Source of the DNA: an uncultured delta proteobacterium
GTDB taxonomy: Bacteria; Desulfobacterota; Syntrophia; Syntrophales; UBA8958
Direction of reading: 5' to 3'
Length of the DNA: 56,635 nucleotides
Assembly: GCA_903885795.1 (NCBI GenBank)
Contig: CAISJV010000002.1
Location: 1-56,635 of the forward strand
In this document: positions 25,308 through 33,617 of the stretch, in pieces
Layout of the letters: the number at the start of each line of letters is the position of its first letter
How positions within the stretch are numbered: the first letter of the stretch is position 1
Translations under genes and position numbers: made by a program
The notes under the pieces: model-generated
Told to the model about the DNA's origin: nothing
What the model saw: the letters and a program-made list of their open reading frames with translations, nothing else
The model's database searches: none

Positions 25308-25856
25308 CTATTTTTCCACCAATCGCTTTAGTTGCTCCAGGCCGCGATACACCCGCATTTTAACGGCGCTCAGTGAGGCGTCTGAGATTACTGCAATCTC
25401 CTCGAAGGAAAGATCCTGATAAAATCTCAGGACAATGGCTTCGCGCAGATCGGTAGGAAGCTTCTGCAGGCATATTTCCAGATGGTGGATTTCTTGCGCC
25501 TGAATCAGGTCCTGCTCGGCTTGAGTGCCCTGATCGGTTCCCGCTTCGGATGAGATTTGCGTCGCGTTTTCCCGAGAAATCTCCCTCCCCCGTTTTTTCA
25601 GATGATTTCTGATGAGATTCAGGCCGATGGTGTAGAGCCAGGTGAAAAACCGTTTTCCCGGATCGAATTGCCGGAGGTTTCGATACGCCCTGATAAAGGT
25701 CTCCTGGGCAAGATCGGAGGCATCTTCATAATTTCCCGTCATGCGATAAGCAAGGTTGAAAATTTGCGTTCTATAGGCGTCAACCAAGACGGCATACGCT
25801 TCACGTTTGCCCTGAAGAACGCTTTTAATTACCTCATTTTCCTGTTCCAGTTCCAT
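25308..25856 (-). CDS. ECF (sigma-70 family, RpoE-like) sigma factor
   Basis: A 182-residue extracytoplasmic-function sigma factor. Region 2 (YRMTGNYEDASDLAQETFIRAYRNL and the FFTWLYTIGLNLIRNHLKKR recognition helix) and region 4 (LREAIVLRFYQDLSFEEIA ... SAVKMRVYRGLEQL) are both complete. Such factors direct polymerase to stress or envelope promoters and are usually held by an anti-sigma factor; none is adjacent here, the next gene being TraB/GumN-like. The ATG is at 25854-25856. Confidence 0.93.
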   Translation of the reverse strand: MELEQENEVIKSVLQGKREAYAVLVDAYRTQIFNLAYRMTGNYEDASDLAQETFIRAYRNLRQFDPGKRFFTWLYTIGLNLIRNHLKKRGREISRENATQISSEAGTDQGTQAEQDLIQAQEIHHLEICLQKLPTDLREAIVLRFYQDLSFEEIAVISDASLSAVKMRVYRGLEQLKRLVEK

Positions 25857-25876
25857 TTACTGAAAAAACCTTTTAT

Positions 25877-25933
25877 ATGAAAATCCTCTCCTCTTCCCTT
25901 CACTAAAGGGGGGGTTAATGGGAGGATTTTCAT
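25877..25933. terminator. Long inverted repeat, probable terminator
   Basis: ATGAAAATCCTC at 25878-25889 is complementary to GAGGATTTTCAT at 25922-25933, and an inner CCCTT / AAGGG pair closes the loop. On the minus strand it follows the HD hydrolase stop by 26 bp and leads into TTTTTT, so it probably ends that gene before the sigma factor gene. Confidence 0.6.
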
Positions 25934-25958
25934 GCTTCGTTGTGCCTGGTCAAAGGTG

Positions 25959-26843
25959 TTACCTGGTCTTTCCCCTTCTCAGATATTGAGTAAAATCCTC
26001 CCGATGATGGGTAAGGACATTCCGGATGTAATCAATATTCCGCTGAATGCCCACCCGGTAAAGATCTACGTCGATGCCCCACCGGTTTTGGAAATGATGG
26101 ATCATATACCCTTCAACGCCGCCGAATTCCACTGCAAGACGTTGTTTTGTCCACTCAGAAAAACCGATCGTCTTCTCCAAGAGATCCCACTCGCTCGTAA
26201 ATTGAGAAACGCCACCCTCCAGGAATTCCCGATATAGAAAAAGGAGTTTTTCGAGATACAGCCTGTCCGCCATCTGTCCGACGAGATCTGCCGTACCGAT
26301 CATCTTTCCTATGATGATCATTTTCTCGGATGAAAAATCCATTTCGTTGACCTTTGCCGTCAATCCTGTGCAATAGAGAATGCTGGCAAAGTCTTTCATA
26401 TCGCGGACGCTGTAAGCGGGATCTCCCTTGTAATAGTTCCGTAGAAAGGCGATGCTCCTTTCGATATGGGTCAAAGTATGCTTTGCCCCTGTTCCGTCAT
26501 GATCGACGATCTCCTGGATGTAACCCGTATCGTGCATCAGGGCGGCAACCATTCCCATATTGACTTCCCTGCCGGAAAATAACAGCCCCGTAACAGAGGC
26601 GCCGTGCATGAGCCGGGACATGGCCAGCATCACTTCGCATGTATGACTGAAATCATGGTACTCGGTATTGCAGGCCCGGTATCCGGGATAGAGACCGTCA
26701 AATAGTTGTTTTATGTCCCTAAAGACATCCAGGAAGGGACCTTTCTGGAAACTCGGGTCTATCAAGGCAATCAAATTAAGGACTTCTTTAAGCGTCGCCT
26801 CCGAATTGGATGAATCCACCAGTTTCGACAGATGAAATTCCAC
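25959..26843 (-). CDS. HD-domain phosphohydrolase
   Basis: A 294-residue soluble protein with an HD metal-dependent hydrolase core: YHDFSHTCEV (first histidine), AALMHDTGYIQ (HD pair), THIERSIAFL and GTADLVGQMADRLYLEKL (distal aspartate). This order resembles cyclic-nucleotide phosphodiesterase-like HD proteins, but the substrate is unknown. The start is GTG at 26841-26843 with AGGAGGG 10 nt upstream. It is transcribed alone between a hairpin and the first toxin-antitoxin operon. Confidence 0.85.
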   Translation of the reverse strand: MEFHLSKLVDSSNSEATLKEVLNLIALIDPSFQKGPFLDVFRDIKQLFDGLYPGYRACNTEYHDFSHTCEVMLAMSRLMHGASVTGLLFSGREVNMGMVAALMHDTGYIQEIVDHDGTGAKHTLTHIERSIAFLRNYYKGDPAYSVRDMKDFASILYCTGLTAKVNEMDFSSEKMIIIGKMIGTADLVGQMADRLYLEKLLFLYREFLEGGVSQFTSEWDLLEKTIGFSEWTKQRLAVEFGGVEGYMIHHFQNRWGIDVDLYRVGIQRNIDYIRNVLTHHREDFTQYLRRGKTR

Positions 26844-27027
26844 CGCCGCTAATCCCTCCTATAATATTATCCCTCAGTCTTTCCCATAGAACCCATGAAT
26901 TTACTGATACTCATACACGGATTACAAAGAAATATCATTGTTTTTCTGTGTTGCTAATCCCGGATTTCTCCCTCCGTTCTAAATTCCATTCTCACACCTC
27001 CGTCTTTGACCTGATCCCAACTTTGGC
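26844..27027. other. Intergenic segment before toxin-antitoxin operon 1
   Basis: Contains the ribosome site of the HD gene and, at 27006-27018, a short GACCTGATCCC stretch resembling the 3' half of the dispersed motif found at 28177, 29153, 55133 and 56391. No gene is visible. Confidence 0.4.
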
Positions 27028-27055
27028 TTGACATGGCTATCATTATGGCTATAAT
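27028..27055 (+). promoter_or_regulatory. Consensus promoter with operator-like repeats, TA operon 1
   Basis: TTGACA (27028-27033), 16-bp spacer, TATAAT (27050-27055): both hexamers match the sigma-70 consensus. The octamer ATGGCTAT occurs at 27033-27040 and again at 27044-27051, 11 bp (one helical turn) apart and overlapping the promoter. That is where an antitoxin dimer would bind to repress its own operon. Confidence 0.8.
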
Positions 27056-27090
27056 ACTCACAAGGGTTATATGAAGCGAGGTGAAAAGCG

Positions 27091-27375
27091 ATGAGCAGAA
27101 GCGTTTCGGTGGCGGAGGCCAAGAACAAGCTCCCTTCCATCCTTCGTGAAGTGGAGGAAGGATCTATTGTAAAGATTACCAGATATGGAAAAGCAGTAGC
27201 GATGGTAATTCCTGAAAGAGATTACCGGCGCCTGGTGGAAAAGGGGCAAGGATTCTGGGCGAGTCTCGGGAAAGTGAGGAACCTTATCTCCTCCGAAAGT
27301 ATTATTATTGATGAAAACGATCTTAAGAATCTACGTGACCAGTTGCCCGGTAGAGCGTTCGTTTGGACTCCATGA
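27091..27375 (+). CDS. Phd/YefM-type antitoxin (TA operon 1)
   Basis: A 94-residue antitoxin. The N-terminal DNA-binding part has the family pattern SVSVAEAKNKLPSILREVEEG ... VKITRYGKAVAMVIP, with the RYGKPVA-type turn; the C-terminal region would wrap the toxin. GAGGTG lies 8 nt before the ATG. The stop overlaps the toxin start (ATGA), the usual coupling. It is expected to neutralise the downstream PIN toxin and repress the operon. Confidence 0.9.
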   Translation: MSRSVSVAEAKNKLPSILREVEEGSIVKITRYGKAVAMVIPERDYRRLVEKGQGFWASLGKVRNLISSESIIIDENDLKNLRDQLPGRAFVWTP

Positions 27376-27788
27376 AATATCTCCTGGATACCAATGTTGT
27401 TTCTGAATTAGTGAAACCAGACCCTGACCAGGGAGTAATGGAACGGTGCAAGCAGCATCAAAGTGAGTTGGCCATCGGCGCTCCGATCTGGCATGAGTTG
27501 CAGTTTGGCTGTTATCGGATGCCCCTTTCAAAGAAGCGAGAATTACTGGAAGTCTTCCTCGAAGAGGTTGTTCGCAGAAATCTTCCGATACTCCCCTACG
27601 ACGAACGCGCTGCCCACTGGCAGGCCATAGAACGAGCCAGATTAACCTCTGAAGGACAGCCCCCTTCCTTTGTCGATGGCCAGATCGCAGCCATAACCGC
27701 AACCAACGGTTTAACTCTGGTCACACGCAATATTGATGACTTTCGATTGTTCACCGGATTGAAATGGGAAAAATGGCACCAGGGGTAG
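27372..27788 (+). CDS. vapC: PIN-domain VapC-type toxin (TA operon 1)
   Basis: A 138-residue PIN endoribonuclease. The acidic metal-binding residues are in place: Asp in MKYLLDTNVVSEL, Glu in IWHELQFG, Asp in SFVDGQIAAI and the TRNIDDF segment. VapC toxins cleave tRNA or rRNA and stop translation until neutralised. Start ATG at 27372 overlaps the antitoxin stop. The gene looks intact. Confidence 0.92.
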   Translation: MKYLLDTNVVSELVKPDPDQGVMERCKQHQSELAIGAPIWHELQFGCYRMPLSKKRELLEVFLEEVVRRNLPILPYDERAAHWQAIERARLTSEGQPPSFVDGQIAAITATNGLTLVTRNIDDFRLFTGLKWEKWHQG

Positions 27789-28040
27789 AAAATATCCTCA
27801 GGAACAACTGGCGGATAGAAAGCGGCTTTATATTTTGAAGAGCATTTCAGACAGGCAGGCTTTGAAACACCCTTGTTAGCACGATAATTAACCTCTCACT
27901 ATTTACCCTTCACCATTCACATATTTTTATAACCATCACTGATTTTATTCACTATTCACCTTAAACTTTTCACTGGACTACAAATATCGTCTTTTTCTCT
28001 CAACTTTTTTCTTTTCCCTTTTAGCGTTTAACTGGCTCTT
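27789..28040. other. Intergenic, AT-rich, degenerate
   Basis: About 250 bp with several near-repeats of CACTATTCACC/TTCACCATTCAC and no reading frame of note. The final ~60 bp resembles the stretch before the second Wzt relic (28950-29013), so this is the upstream part of the repeated module. Confidence 0.5.
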
Positions 28041-28178
28041 ATGACCTACATCGACATCAAAGTTGAACACCTGGGCAAAAAATACATCATCGGACACCAG
28101 GCTGAACCTGTCCCCTATCTTGCTTTTGCGCGACGTACAGATGCAGAATCCCCGAACCAAAATCAGAATAACTGTTAA
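28041..28178 (+). pseudogene. Relic of Wzt (O-antigen ABC transporter ATPase) N-terminus, copy 1
   Basis: An ATG opens 45 codons giving a peptide with IKVEHLGKKYIIGHQAE, the hallmark N-terminus of polysaccharide-export ABC ATPases of the Wzt/TagH type. The frame then stops before any Walker motif, so only the first strand of the ATPase remains. It ends at the dispersed AAGGCAAGACCTGACC motif. A second, frame-shifted copy lies at 29014. Whether the short frame is translated is unknown. Confidence 0.65.
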
Positions 28179-28192
28179 GGCAAGACCTGACC
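28177..28192 (+). repeat. Dispersed motif AAGGCAAGACCTGACC, copy 1
   Basis: Sixteen bases identical to the core of the copies at 29153-29170 and 55133-55152 (one mismatch in the last) and close to 56391-56410. It lies 20 bp upstream of the TTGACA of toxin-antitoxin operon 2. Confidence 0.8.
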
Positions 28193-28211
28193 TCCAATTT
28201 TCAATTTTCTC

Positions 28212-28250
28212 TTGACAGAGTTTAGTTGTACAGGATAGGTTGTACATAAT
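28212..28250 (+). promoter_or_regulatory. Promoter/operator region of TA operon 2
   Basis: TTGACA at 28212-28217 is followed by weak -10 candidates around 28234-28240. The palindromic heptamer TTGTACA occurs at 28226-28232 and 28240-28246, 14 bp apart, between the -35 and the ribosome site, a probable antitoxin operator. Confidence 0.6.
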
Positions 28251-28269
28251 ATTCTTGAGGAGGTCATGT

Positions 28270-28512
28270 ATGAGATCATTATCCGTATCATCAGCACGCA
28301 GCAAGCTGACATCTCTACTCGACGATGTTTTGATAAATCATGAGACCATCATCATCAGCCGCAAGGGAAAGCCTGTTGCCCATCTGGCTCCGATTCCGCC
28401 TGACATCTGTCGGGAGGAGGCCGCTCAATTTCCTTTACGAGGAATTTCCATTTTCATTGCTGATGATTTTGATGAGCCTCCTGCAGGGTTATGGGAGGCA
28501 TTAGAACAGTGA
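28270..28512 (+). CDS. Phd/YefM-type antitoxin (TA operon 2)
   Basis: An 80-residue antitoxin beginning MRSLSVSSARSKLTSLLDDV, with the conserved turn IISRKGKPVAHLAP, followed by a short acidic tail (ADDFDEPPAGLWEALE) that probably contacts the toxin. The ATG at 28270 has GAGGAGG 6 nt upstream; a longer frame would overlap the promoter. The stop overlaps the toxin GTG by four bases. Confidence 0.9.
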   Translation: MRSLSVSSARSKLTSLLDDVLINHETIIISRKGKPVAHLAPIPPDICREEAAQFPLRGISIFIADDFDEPPAGLWEALEQ

Positions 28513-28904
28513 TTGTGCTTGATACGCATGTCTGGCTCTGGTGGTTACATGATCCCGCGAGGTTATCGCCGGCTGCTGATAAATTGATACAGCAAGAACA
28601 GGCATCTGGCGCCCTCATCCTTTCTGCTATTTCTGTTTGGGAGGTGGCAGTAAAGATACAAATGGGCAAACTTGCGATTCCAATGGATATCCACCGTTGG
28701 TACGATTTGGCCAGAAGCTACCCGGCAACAGTCATTGAACCGCTCTCACCTTCTGATGCCATTGCCAGCACATTACTTCCGGGCAATTTTCATAAGGATC
28801 CGGCGGACCGCATTATAATTTCTCTGGCTCGAAGACTTGCCGTACCCTTGCTGACCTGTGATCGTAAAATTCTAGATTATGAGCATGTCATAACGGTTTG
28901 GTAA
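28509..28904 (+). CDS. vapC: PIN-domain VapC-type toxin (TA operon 2)
   Basis: A 131-residue PIN nuclease with VIVLDTHVWLWWLHDP at the start, SVWEVA (Glu), KDPADRIIISLA (Asp) and LLTCDRKIL (Asp). The WLWW variant places it in the PIN subgroup usually paired with Phd-like antitoxins. I choose the GTG at 28509, ten bases after GGGAGG and overlapping the antitoxin stop; an upstream ATG at 28491 is possible. Looks intact. Confidence 0.9.
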   Translation: MIVLDTHVWLWWLHDPARLSPAADKLIQQEQASGALILSAISVWEVAVKIQMGKLAIPMDIHRWYDLARSYPATVIEPLSPSDAIASTLLPGNFHKDPADRIIISLARRLAVPLLTCDRKILDYEHVITVW

Positions 28905-29013
28905 ATAAAAGGTGAACCCGTCCCCAATTCCCCACAAAATGCTCTATGGCCAAACTAAATAATTTATCTCATCTCACCCTTTACGATTCACCTCTAACTT
29001 TTAATTGGGCCTC

Positions 29014-29174
29014 ATGTCCTCATCGTTATCAAAGCTGAAAACCTCGGTAAAAAATACGTCATCGGCCACCAGACTGAACGTGCCCCTTATCTGGCTTCAG
29101 CGCGATGTACTAATGCAGAAGAATCCCGAGAGCCCAAAATCAGAATAACTGTCAAGGCAAGACCTGACCCCTGA
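29014..29174 (+). pseudogene. Relic of Wzt N-terminus, copy 2 (frameshifted)
   Basis: In one frame the DNA encodes LIVIKAENLGKKYVIGHQTE and ends at a TGA at 29172-29174, again the N-terminal strand of a Wzt-type ATPase. The ATG at 29014 is out of frame with this by a single missing base, so it is a dead fragment. The nucleotide sequence is about three-quarters identical to copy 1 and its last codons run into the dispersed motif at 29153-29170. Confidence 0.65.
29153..29170 (+). repeat. Dispersed motif CAAGGCAAGACCTGACCC, copy 2
   Basis: Identical in its 16-base core to copy 1 at 28177 and in the same orientation. Together the two copies bracket toxin-antitoxin operon 2 as direct repeats. Confidence 0.8.
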
Positions 29175-29243
29175 TTGAAGTTCATTCCTGCCCCCGATCG
29201 TGAAATGATTCCAGCGCCCCTTATATGCGCCTGGTGTTTGCGC

Positions 29244-30878
29244 CTAAATAGGACCTACTATACTTTTTAACAAATTCCTCTCGTAGACCGCATCCACTTT
29301 ACCGCCCAGTGTTTTCGTTTTATTCAAATATTCTAGAGCAGACTGATATTGTCTTTTTGAATAATAGATTAATGACATATAGTAGAAAGGCTCTGGATCA
29401 AGATGATTTAATTTTATGGCTTTTTGAAATTCCGGGACAGCTTCTTCAGTTCTATTTAGATTGACTAAATAAATACCGTATTGGGCATGAGCAAACGCTG
29501 TTGTATTTTCAGTTTTGATGTTAAATATTTTCAAAGGTAAGGCGGCAATTGCAATTAATATAATTGACGATAACACAGCAATAATTACTGTAGTCTTTGC
29601 TCTCTGCTGAATAAAATCATTAAGAATAAAAATATATTGCGCAGATAATATAATTATAAATGGAAAACTAACGATCCGATAGCGATCGGAGATAAAGAAA
29701 ACTACAGTTGATATAACTAATCCGGATAATATTATCTTAAGAAAGACTACCCTACAGTCATAATTAGAAACTGTAATAAAACCCATTATTGCCAGCGCAA
29801 TAAGAATGCCTGGAGGGACCATGCTATATTTAAGTATTATTGAAAATTCGCTGCTAAAGTCATAATCGAGATTTGTCGCCAGTTCTTTATTATTCATAAA
29901 AAGCAAAACTTTTACGGACAACAACTTTAAAGCTACAACGGGATTTTCAACAATAAATCCTATGCCCTGTTTATACCAATATATATCGGCTTCCTTGGCA
30001 CTTACTTCTCTCCCCAAGTTCTTCGCGGCAACCTCTTGCGCTTCATGCATATAAATATACGGTAGATTCGATGTTCCCGTAATTAACACATAAATTCCCG
30101 TAGCACCGGGATGGTTGCCAATGTAAAAGTTAAATCCTCCCTTGGCAGGATAGGGAGAAACTGATTTTTCAATATAGTAATTATTCAGACTGAAAGGCAG
30201 GATAACCAAAAGAATCCCCAAAGCATAGCGTACTACCGAATAATATTTTTTTTTATCAAGATAGTTATAAAATAAAATTCCTACGGTAACCATGACAAGT
30301 GAAAGTATGATATTCGGTCGGCCAAGACTTGCAACCCCACCAAGAAATCCTGAAAGATAATAATAAACAGTTTTATTTTTTGAATCTACAGCTTGGATTA
30401 AGAAGAGAAAGGACAAAAGCAGAAAAAATATTACAATTGATTCACCTACGGGCGTAGCGGCAAACCATATCATGGAGCCATAAATTGAGTATAAAACTCC
30501 AGCAAGTAATCCCGATCGGGTACCAAATATTCTGTGGGCGATCTTATAAACAATTACTGCTGATAAGGAATCAATGATTAACTGAACAATAACAGCTGCA
30601 ATAACACTTTTCTGGAATAATAAAATAAATGGGACCAGGTAAAGTGGATATAAGATATTCATGTTCATTGGAATCGTATAGAAAAAATTCCCTTCTATGA
30701 TTTTTTCGGCGATGATTATAAAGGGTAAGGTATCTGGAACATAATCAGTGGATAAAAGAGGCGTTTTATAGATCTGGGAAAAATGAACAAATCGAAAAAG
30801 TAAGGCCAGAAGAAATACAAGTGCGGATTTTACGATTCCAGGAAAGTATTCATGCCGCAGAACATTTTTCAGGCGCAT
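29244..30878 (-). CDS. Membrane glycosyltransferase (GT39-like) with C-terminal TPR
   Basis: A 544-residue protein with about ten transmembrane helices. The first periplasmic loop has the DY...D arrangement (LLSTDYVPDTLPFIIIAEKI) of the GT39/ArnT/PMT superfamily, which transfers sugars from polyprenyl-phosphate donors. Helical segments such as LLAGVLYSIYGSMIWF and GRPNIILSLVMV match this group. The last ~90 residues are soluble and form TPR-like repeats (AQYGIYLVNLNRTEEAVPEFQKAI). Acceptor unknown. The gene is notably AT-rich compared with its neighbours. The ATG at 30878 has no strong ribosome site. Confidence 0.75.
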   Translation of the reverse strand: MRLKNVLRHEYFPGIVKSALVFLLALLFRFVHFSQIYKTPLLSTDYVPDTLPFIIIAEKIIEGNFFYTIPMNMNILYPLYLVPFILLFQKSVIAAVIVQLIIDSLSAVIVYKIAHRIFGTRSGLLAGVLYSIYGSMIWFAATPVGESIVIFFLLLSFLFLIQAVDSKNKTVYYYLSGFLGGVASLGRPNIILSLVMVTVGILFYNYLDKKKYYSVVRYALGILLVILPFSLNNYYIEKSVSPYPAKGGFNFYIGNHPGATGIYVLITGTSNLPYIYMHEAQEVAAKNLGREVSAKEADIYWYKQGIGFIVENPVVALKLLSVKVLLFMNNKELATNLDYDFSSEFSIILKYSMVPPGILIALAIMGFITVSNYDCRVVFLKIILSGLVISTVVFFISDRYRIVSFPFIIILSAQYIFILNDFIQQRAKTTVIIAVLSSIILIAIAALPLKIFNIKTENTTAFAHAQYGIYLVNLNRTEEAVPEFQKAIKLNHLDPEPFYYMSLIYYSKRQYQSALEYLNKTKTLGGKVDAVYERNLLKSIVGPI

Positions 30879-31388
30879 AAATAGCCTATCCTTTTTTTAT
30901 TCTTTTGAATATTACAGCGTTTTTATAGAGTCATATACAAGCTTTAACTAGTTACTAGGCAGGGATTTGTTGGTTATTTTTTTTTGATAACCTAAAAATT
31001 ATTCGTTTCCCCTACAATTGTTCTTTAGCATGATTTCCTCTCAAGTTACCTCTATTAAAAAGCATTTTCGTTCAGGTGGCTTGAGTGTAACGACGCTGTG
31101 CTTGCGTGTCAAGGATTTTTCTGCACTTGTCCTGCATTTTGCTCACCGGCATCATGACGGCGTCCCTCTCTTTCGCTATAGAGGGGCGGGAAAGATTTCT
31201 CGGAATATTTCCAAAATCACCCTAAATCCGGTTTTTACAAATGGTGAGGTGAAGCAAATACATACTTGTTTTGGTGATATTGATATATATTTTGTTCTGT
31301 TGACTAATATTGCAAATTGTGTTTTTATGCGCGGCATTCTGATAATGAACAGACTTCCAAATACATCCTTTGTAGATTGGTTTTTCCC
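30879..31388. other. Intergenic segment, no gene recognised
   Basis: About 510 bp. A 152-codon plus-strand frame (31018-31476) crosses it and overlaps gtrA in another frame, but the product shows no family signature and irregular composition, so I leave it out. A short hairpin CCCTCT-N-AGAGGG occurs near 31165-31185. Confidence 0.4.
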
Positions 31389-31817
31389 ATGGAGTATTTT
31401 AAAAGAGTACTGGACCTTCTACTCAAAGAAAAATCGAACAATGCCCTTATCCAGTTTTTCAGATATGCCTTCGTAGGTGGCGCCGCGTTTGTGGTTGATT
31501 TCGGTTTGCTTTTCATTTTAACCGACAAGGTAGGCGTTTATTATCTCCTTTCTGCAACAATATCCTTTCTTTGCGGCCTGCTTATAAACTATGCCCTCAG
31601 CGTCAGGTGGGTTTTCTCAAAACGCCGCCTGAGCGACACACGAATGGAATTCGTCATATTCGGGATTATCGGCATTATCGGCGTCGGCATTAATAACGCG
31701 ATCATCTGGTGCGGAGTTGAGATAGCAGGCCTGCATTATCTCTGGTCAAAAATAATCGCGGCGGTGGCGGTGCTGCTGTGGAACTTCACCGCCCGCAGAC
31801 AGACGCTTTTCAAGTAG
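31389..31817 (+). CDS. GtrA-family membrane protein
   Basis: A 142-residue protein with four predicted helices and the GtrA signatures: FFRYAFVGGAAFVVDFGLLFIL, LSATISFLCGLLINYALSVRWVF and a C-terminal LLWNFTARRQTLF. GtrA-type proteins act as flippases or transport components for lipid-linked sugars used to decorate O-antigen or cell-wall polymers. The ATG at 31389 gives the usual N-terminus; no strong ribosome site is visible. It precedes a UDP-galactopyranose-mutase-like flavoprotein and a GT39-like membrane protein, a common grouping for surface glycan modification. Confidence 0.88.
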   Translation: MEYFKRVLDLLLKEKSNNALIQFFRYAFVGGAAFVVDFGLLFILTDKVGVYYLLSATISFLCGLLINYALSVRWVFSKRRLSDTRMEFVIFGIIGIIGVGINNAIIWCGVEIAGLHYLWSKIIAAVAVLLWNFTARRQTLFK

Positions 31818-31820
31818 TGC

Positions 31821-31947
31821 GACCTTTGAAAAACGCCCTTTTCTCTCATTCCGGACTTGATCCGGAATCCAGAACGTGATGAAAAGACTGGATTTACGTT
31901 TCCACGGGAATGACAAATTGTCAGGTTTCGGGAGAAATTCAAAGGTC
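31821..31947. repeat. MITE-like palindromic element
   Basis: A 127-bp element bounded by a perfect 10-bp inverted repeat (GACCTTTGAA at 31821-31830, TTCAAAGGTC at 31938-31947). Inside is a nested hairpin: ATTCCGG / CCGGAAT (31848-31868), CCAG / CTGG and CATTCC / GGGAATG. The ATTCCGGACTTGATCCGGAAT type of core is common as dispersed intergenic repeats in proteobacteria. No target duplication is obvious. Confidence 0.6.
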
Positions 31948-31958
31948 TCGTAGCGACC

Positions 31959-31978
31959 AACGCCCTTTGGGGCGTTTT
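31959..31978 (+). terminator. Hairpin terminator between gtrA and the flavoprotein
   Basis: AACGCCC (31959-31965), loop TTTG, GGGCGTT (31970-31976) and then further Ts. Located about 140 bp after gtrA, beyond the MITE-like element. Confidence 0.6.
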
Positions 31979-32020
31979 ACCATTACAAAACTCCTTTCAA
32001 ATTACTCAGAAGGTTGATTC

Positions 32021-33604
32021 ATGAAAAGAAAAACAGCGATCATCATCGGAGCAGGTCCCGCAGGGCTCACAGCGGCATACGAATTGTTGCAGAAAACCGA
32101 TATCCGTCCGGTCATACTTGAGCAGACCGGACATATTGGCGGCATTTCCAGCACGTTTAATCATCACGGCAACCGAATGGATATGGGCGGTCACAGGTTC
32201 TTTTCCAAATCAGACCGGGTGATGAAATGGTGGCAGGAGATTTTGCCGCTCCAGGGATTCCCATCGAAAGACGACATTATCTTAGGACGCGATAAACCGC
32301 TTTCAAAGGCCGAAGGTGCACCGGATCCGGAGAGGTCTGATAAGGTAATGTTACTGCGCGACCGGTTTTCGCGTATTTATTATCTGCGGAAATTCTTCGA
32401 TTATCCCGTAAAACTTAACGCAACCACTCTTACTAATCTTGGCGTAAAACGAATTTTCAGGGCCGGTTTGAGTTATCTCAAGGCCCGCGTGTTTCCCATA
32501 AGAAACGAAAAGTCGCTTGAGGATTTTATGATCAACCGCTTCGGGAGAGAGCTCTATAAAACCTTTTTCCGCGATTACACTGAGAAAGTTTGGGGTGTTC
32601 CCCCATCAAAGATACAGCCGGACTGGGGCGCCCAGCGCATTAAAGGGATTTCTATCAGCAGGGTCCTCGCACAGGCCCTCCGTTCGGCGTTTCGGGGTAA
32701 AGAACGCTCCCTTTCCCAGAAAGAGACAGAGACCAGCCTTATCGAGCAGTTCATCTACCCAAAGTTCGGTCCCGGCCAATTGTGGGAGGAGGTCGCCAGC
32801 CTGATAACTGCAAAGGGCGGTGAGATCCGTCTTCACAGCAAGGTTTCCGCCCTGGGATTCACTGAGAACCTTATAACATCGGTCGAGGCAACCGATACGG
32901 AGACGGGCGCAAAAACTATGATGCCGGCTGACTATTTTTTTTCCTCCATGCCGGTGAGCGAACTTATCGGCGCCGCCGGAAATGCAGCCGAAAGTAACGT
33001 CCGCGAAGTGGCTGACGGTTTGGTTTACCGCGATTTCATGACCGTCGGGTTGCTCGTAAAAAAGCTCGCCATCCGCAATACATCGAAGATCAGGACCGTC
33101 GCCGGAATCGTACCCGACCTATGGATATATATTCAGGAGGGAGATGTCCGATTCGGTCGCCTACAGGTATTCAACAACTGGAGCCCATACATGGTCAGCG
33201 ACCTTGAGCATACGGTATGGCTCGGGCTTGAGTATTTCTGCAATGAAGGCGACGACCTTTGGACCATGAATGACGGTGCGTTCATGGAAATGGCGGCCGG
33301 CGAACTTGCCAAAATTGGCATCATATCGCGGAATGATGTACTGGACAGTTGCCTGGTGCGGGTCCCAAAGGCATACCCGGCATACTTCGGCACCTACGAA
33401 AGATTCGACGAGATACGGCGCTTTACCGACCGCTATGAAAATCTCTTCCTCATTGGCCGCAACGGCCAGCATCGCTATAATAACATGGATCATTCCATGC
33501 TTACCGCGATGACGGCAGTGGACAATATTATCGCCGGCATCACCGCAAAAGACGCCATTTGGGACGTGAACACGGAAGAAGATTACCATGAAAAGAAGTC
33601 TTAG
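32021..33604 (+). CDS. FAD-dependent oxidoreductase, UDP-galactopyranose-mutase-like
   Basis: A 527-residue flavoprotein. The FAD Rossmann motif is at the N-terminus ([18 protein letters not shown] ... [11 protein letters not shown]), followed by [13 protein letters not shown], the flavin-contacting stretch of UDP-galactopyranose mutase and amine-oxidase-like proteins. The C-terminal [14 protein letters not shown] region is the second flavin-binding segment. Probable role: rearrangement or oxidation of a nucleotide sugar or lipid-linked sugar for surface glycans, judged from the gtrA and glycosyltransferase neighbours. GAAGG lies ~9 nt before the ATG. The next gene begins 13 bp downstream. 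Confidence 0.85.
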   Translation: MKRKTAIIIGAGPAGLTAAYELLQKTDIRPVILEQTGHIGGISSTFNHHGNRMDMGGHRFFSKSDRVMKWWQEILPLQGFPSKDDIILGRDKPLSKAEGAPDPERSDKVMLLRDRFSRIYYLRKFFDYPVKLNATTLTNLGVKRIFRAGLSYLKARVFPIRNEKSLEDFMINRFGRELYKTFFRDYTEKVWGVPPSKIQPDWGAQRIKGISISRVLAQALRSAFRGKERSLSQKETETSLIEQFIYPKFGPGQLWEEVASLITAKGGEIRLHSKVSALGFTENLITSVEATDTETGAKTMMPADYFFSSMPVSELIGAAGNAAESNVREVADGLVYRDFMTVGLLVKKLAIRNTSKIRTVAGIVPDLWIYIQEGDVRFGRLQVFNNWSPYMVSDLEHTVWLGLEYFCNEGDDLWTMNDGAFMEMAAGELAKIGIISRNDVLDSCLVRVPKAYPAYFGTYERFDEIRRFTDRYENLFLIGRNGQHRYNNMDHSMLTAMTAVDNIIAGITAKDAIWDVNTEEDYHEKKS

Positions 33605-33617
33605 GAATTCATAACCT

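Noticed and set aside
28177-29170. CRISPR array from the repeated motif
   Set aside because: Copies are ~1 kb apart with genes between, not regularly spaced by 30-40 bp; no cas genes in the window.
31018-31476. Possible 152-aa gene upstream of gtrA
   Set aside because: It overlaps gtrA out of frame, lacks a ribosome site and shows no family similarity I can recognise.
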